DNA of 7,326 bases. Source: Pseudomonadota bacterium (GTDB lineage Bacteria > Pseudomonadota > Alphaproteobacteria > Rhizobiales > Xanthobacteraceae). Every line of letters starts with the position of its first letter. Position 1 is the first letter of the stretch. This document shows, one piece after another, positions 7,107 through 7,326 of this stretch. Both the position numbers and the translations under genes were made by a program. Under the pieces are notes generated by a model. That model saw only the letters and a list, made by a program, of their open reading frames with translations. It searched no databases and was not told where the DNA came from. The DNA is taken from assembly GCA_023417665.1 (NCBI GenBank), contig JAEZFA010000036.1, forward strand, positions 1 through 7,326. The letters run 5' to 3'.

Positions 7107-7326
7107 TATAATATCTTTGTCCCTGCCCGCCCGGCGCTCGCGCGCAGATTGTGCCGATTTTCAAAATAACTATGCCAATGCCGGAATGTTTCAACCCGGA
7201 TGGCGTCAAACCTGCGTGTAGCGCGCGAAAATATGGCTATGGAACCATGCGCGGCGTGCAGCGTTTTATTCCTGCGACCGGCCACCCCACCAGCCCTCCC
7301 CCGTAACATGGCCGGTTGTATCGGGC
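7107..7326. other. Intergenic regulatory region upstream of the HWE kinase
   Basis: This stretch is visibly richer in A/T around 7157-7195 and 7228-7270 than the flanking coding DNA. It contains the plus-strand EcfG-type promoter at 7241-7267, which faces away from the kinase, so it is probably the divergent control region for the kinase and for a gene beyond the right edge. For the minus strand I find no convincing -35/-10 pair. A loose inverted repeat, ACCGGCC (7277-7283) and GGCCGGT (7310-7316), lies downstream of the plus promoter. No RNA gene or convincing ORF is seen. Confidence 0.5.
7241..7267 (+). promoter_or_regulatory. Candidate EcfG (general stress sigma) promoter, divergent from the HWE kinase
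   Basis: GGAAC (7241-7245), 16 bases, then CGTTTT (7262-7267): a full match to the alphaproteobacterial EcfG consensus (GGAAC, 16-17 bases, CGTT). Transcription would start near 7272-7275 and run off the right edge. An ATG at 7308 (MAGCIG then window end) could be the first codon of the target, but it lacks a Shine-Dalgarno and does not look like NepR, PhyR or EcfG starts I recall. The target gene therefore stays unknown. Confidence 0.65.

Noticed and set aside
7104..7109. TATAAT overlapping the HWE kinase start codon as a -10 box
   Set aside because: No -35 match at 16-18 bases upstream, and transcription would start inside the gene with no later start codon preserving the membrane domain.
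7168..7194. TTGAAA (minus, 7194-7189) with TAGTTA 16 bases on as a housekeeping promoter for the HWE kinase; also TGGCAT nearby as a sigma-54 site
   Set aside because: The -10 match is poor, and the sigma-54 candidate lacks the GC of the -12 element; neither stands above chance.
7106..7309. Minus-strand frame of 67 codons upstream of the HWE kinase
   Set aside because: Arg/His-rich without a motif or Shine-Dalgarno, and it covers the plus-strand EcfG promoter; more likely non-coding control DNA.
7308..7326. Possible first codons (MAGCIG) of a divergent plus-strand gene
   Set aside because: Only six codons are visible and there is no Shine-Dalgarno, so I mention it with the promoter but do not call a gene.

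Overview
The window reads as a piece of chromosome from a GC-rich alphaproteobacterium, most likely of the order Hyphomicrobiales (Rhizobiales). The grounds are strongly GC-biased third codon positions, an HWE-family histidine kinase, and two sites that fit the alphaproteobacterial EcfG (general stress response sigma factor) promoter consensus. I see no mobile element, CRISPR array, tRNA or rRNA. The four genes sit head to tail on the minus strand, and the rightmost 220 bases are an intergenic region carrying a divergent plus-strand promoter.

From right to left, in the direction of transcription: (1) 7106-5235, an HWE sensor kinase of 623 residues with a three-helix membrane domain that looks like a degenerate relative of the plant/bacterial ethylene-receptor sensor, plus two PAS domains; (2) 5142-4615, a 175-residue exported protein of unknown function, preceded by its own candidate EcfG promoter whose -35 element overlaps the kinase stop codon; (3) 4532-1707, a 941-residue hybrid histidine kinase (four-helix DUF4118/KdpD-like membrane domain, two PAS, HisKA, ATPase, two receiver domains); (4) 1621 to beyond the left edge, a thiamine-diphosphate-dependent enzyme related to the acetolactate synthase large subunit, missing only its extreme C-terminus. 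The gaps are 92, 82 and 85 bases. Each holds a stem-loop, and none has a clear intrinsic terminator for the minus strand.

The most interesting reading is a signalling locus. Two membrane sensor kinases with different architectures flank a small secreted protein. Two EcfG-type sites with the same spacing (GGAAC, 16 bases, then (C/G)GTTTT) lie just upstream of the secreted-protein gene and in the divergent region beside the HWE kinase. HWE/HisKA_2 kinases are the usual activators of PhyR, the anti-anti-sigma response regulator of this stress pathway, so a connection is plausible. However, phyR, nepR and ecfG are not in the window, so the link is inference. The metabolic enzyme at the left shows no obvious functional tie to the signalling genes.
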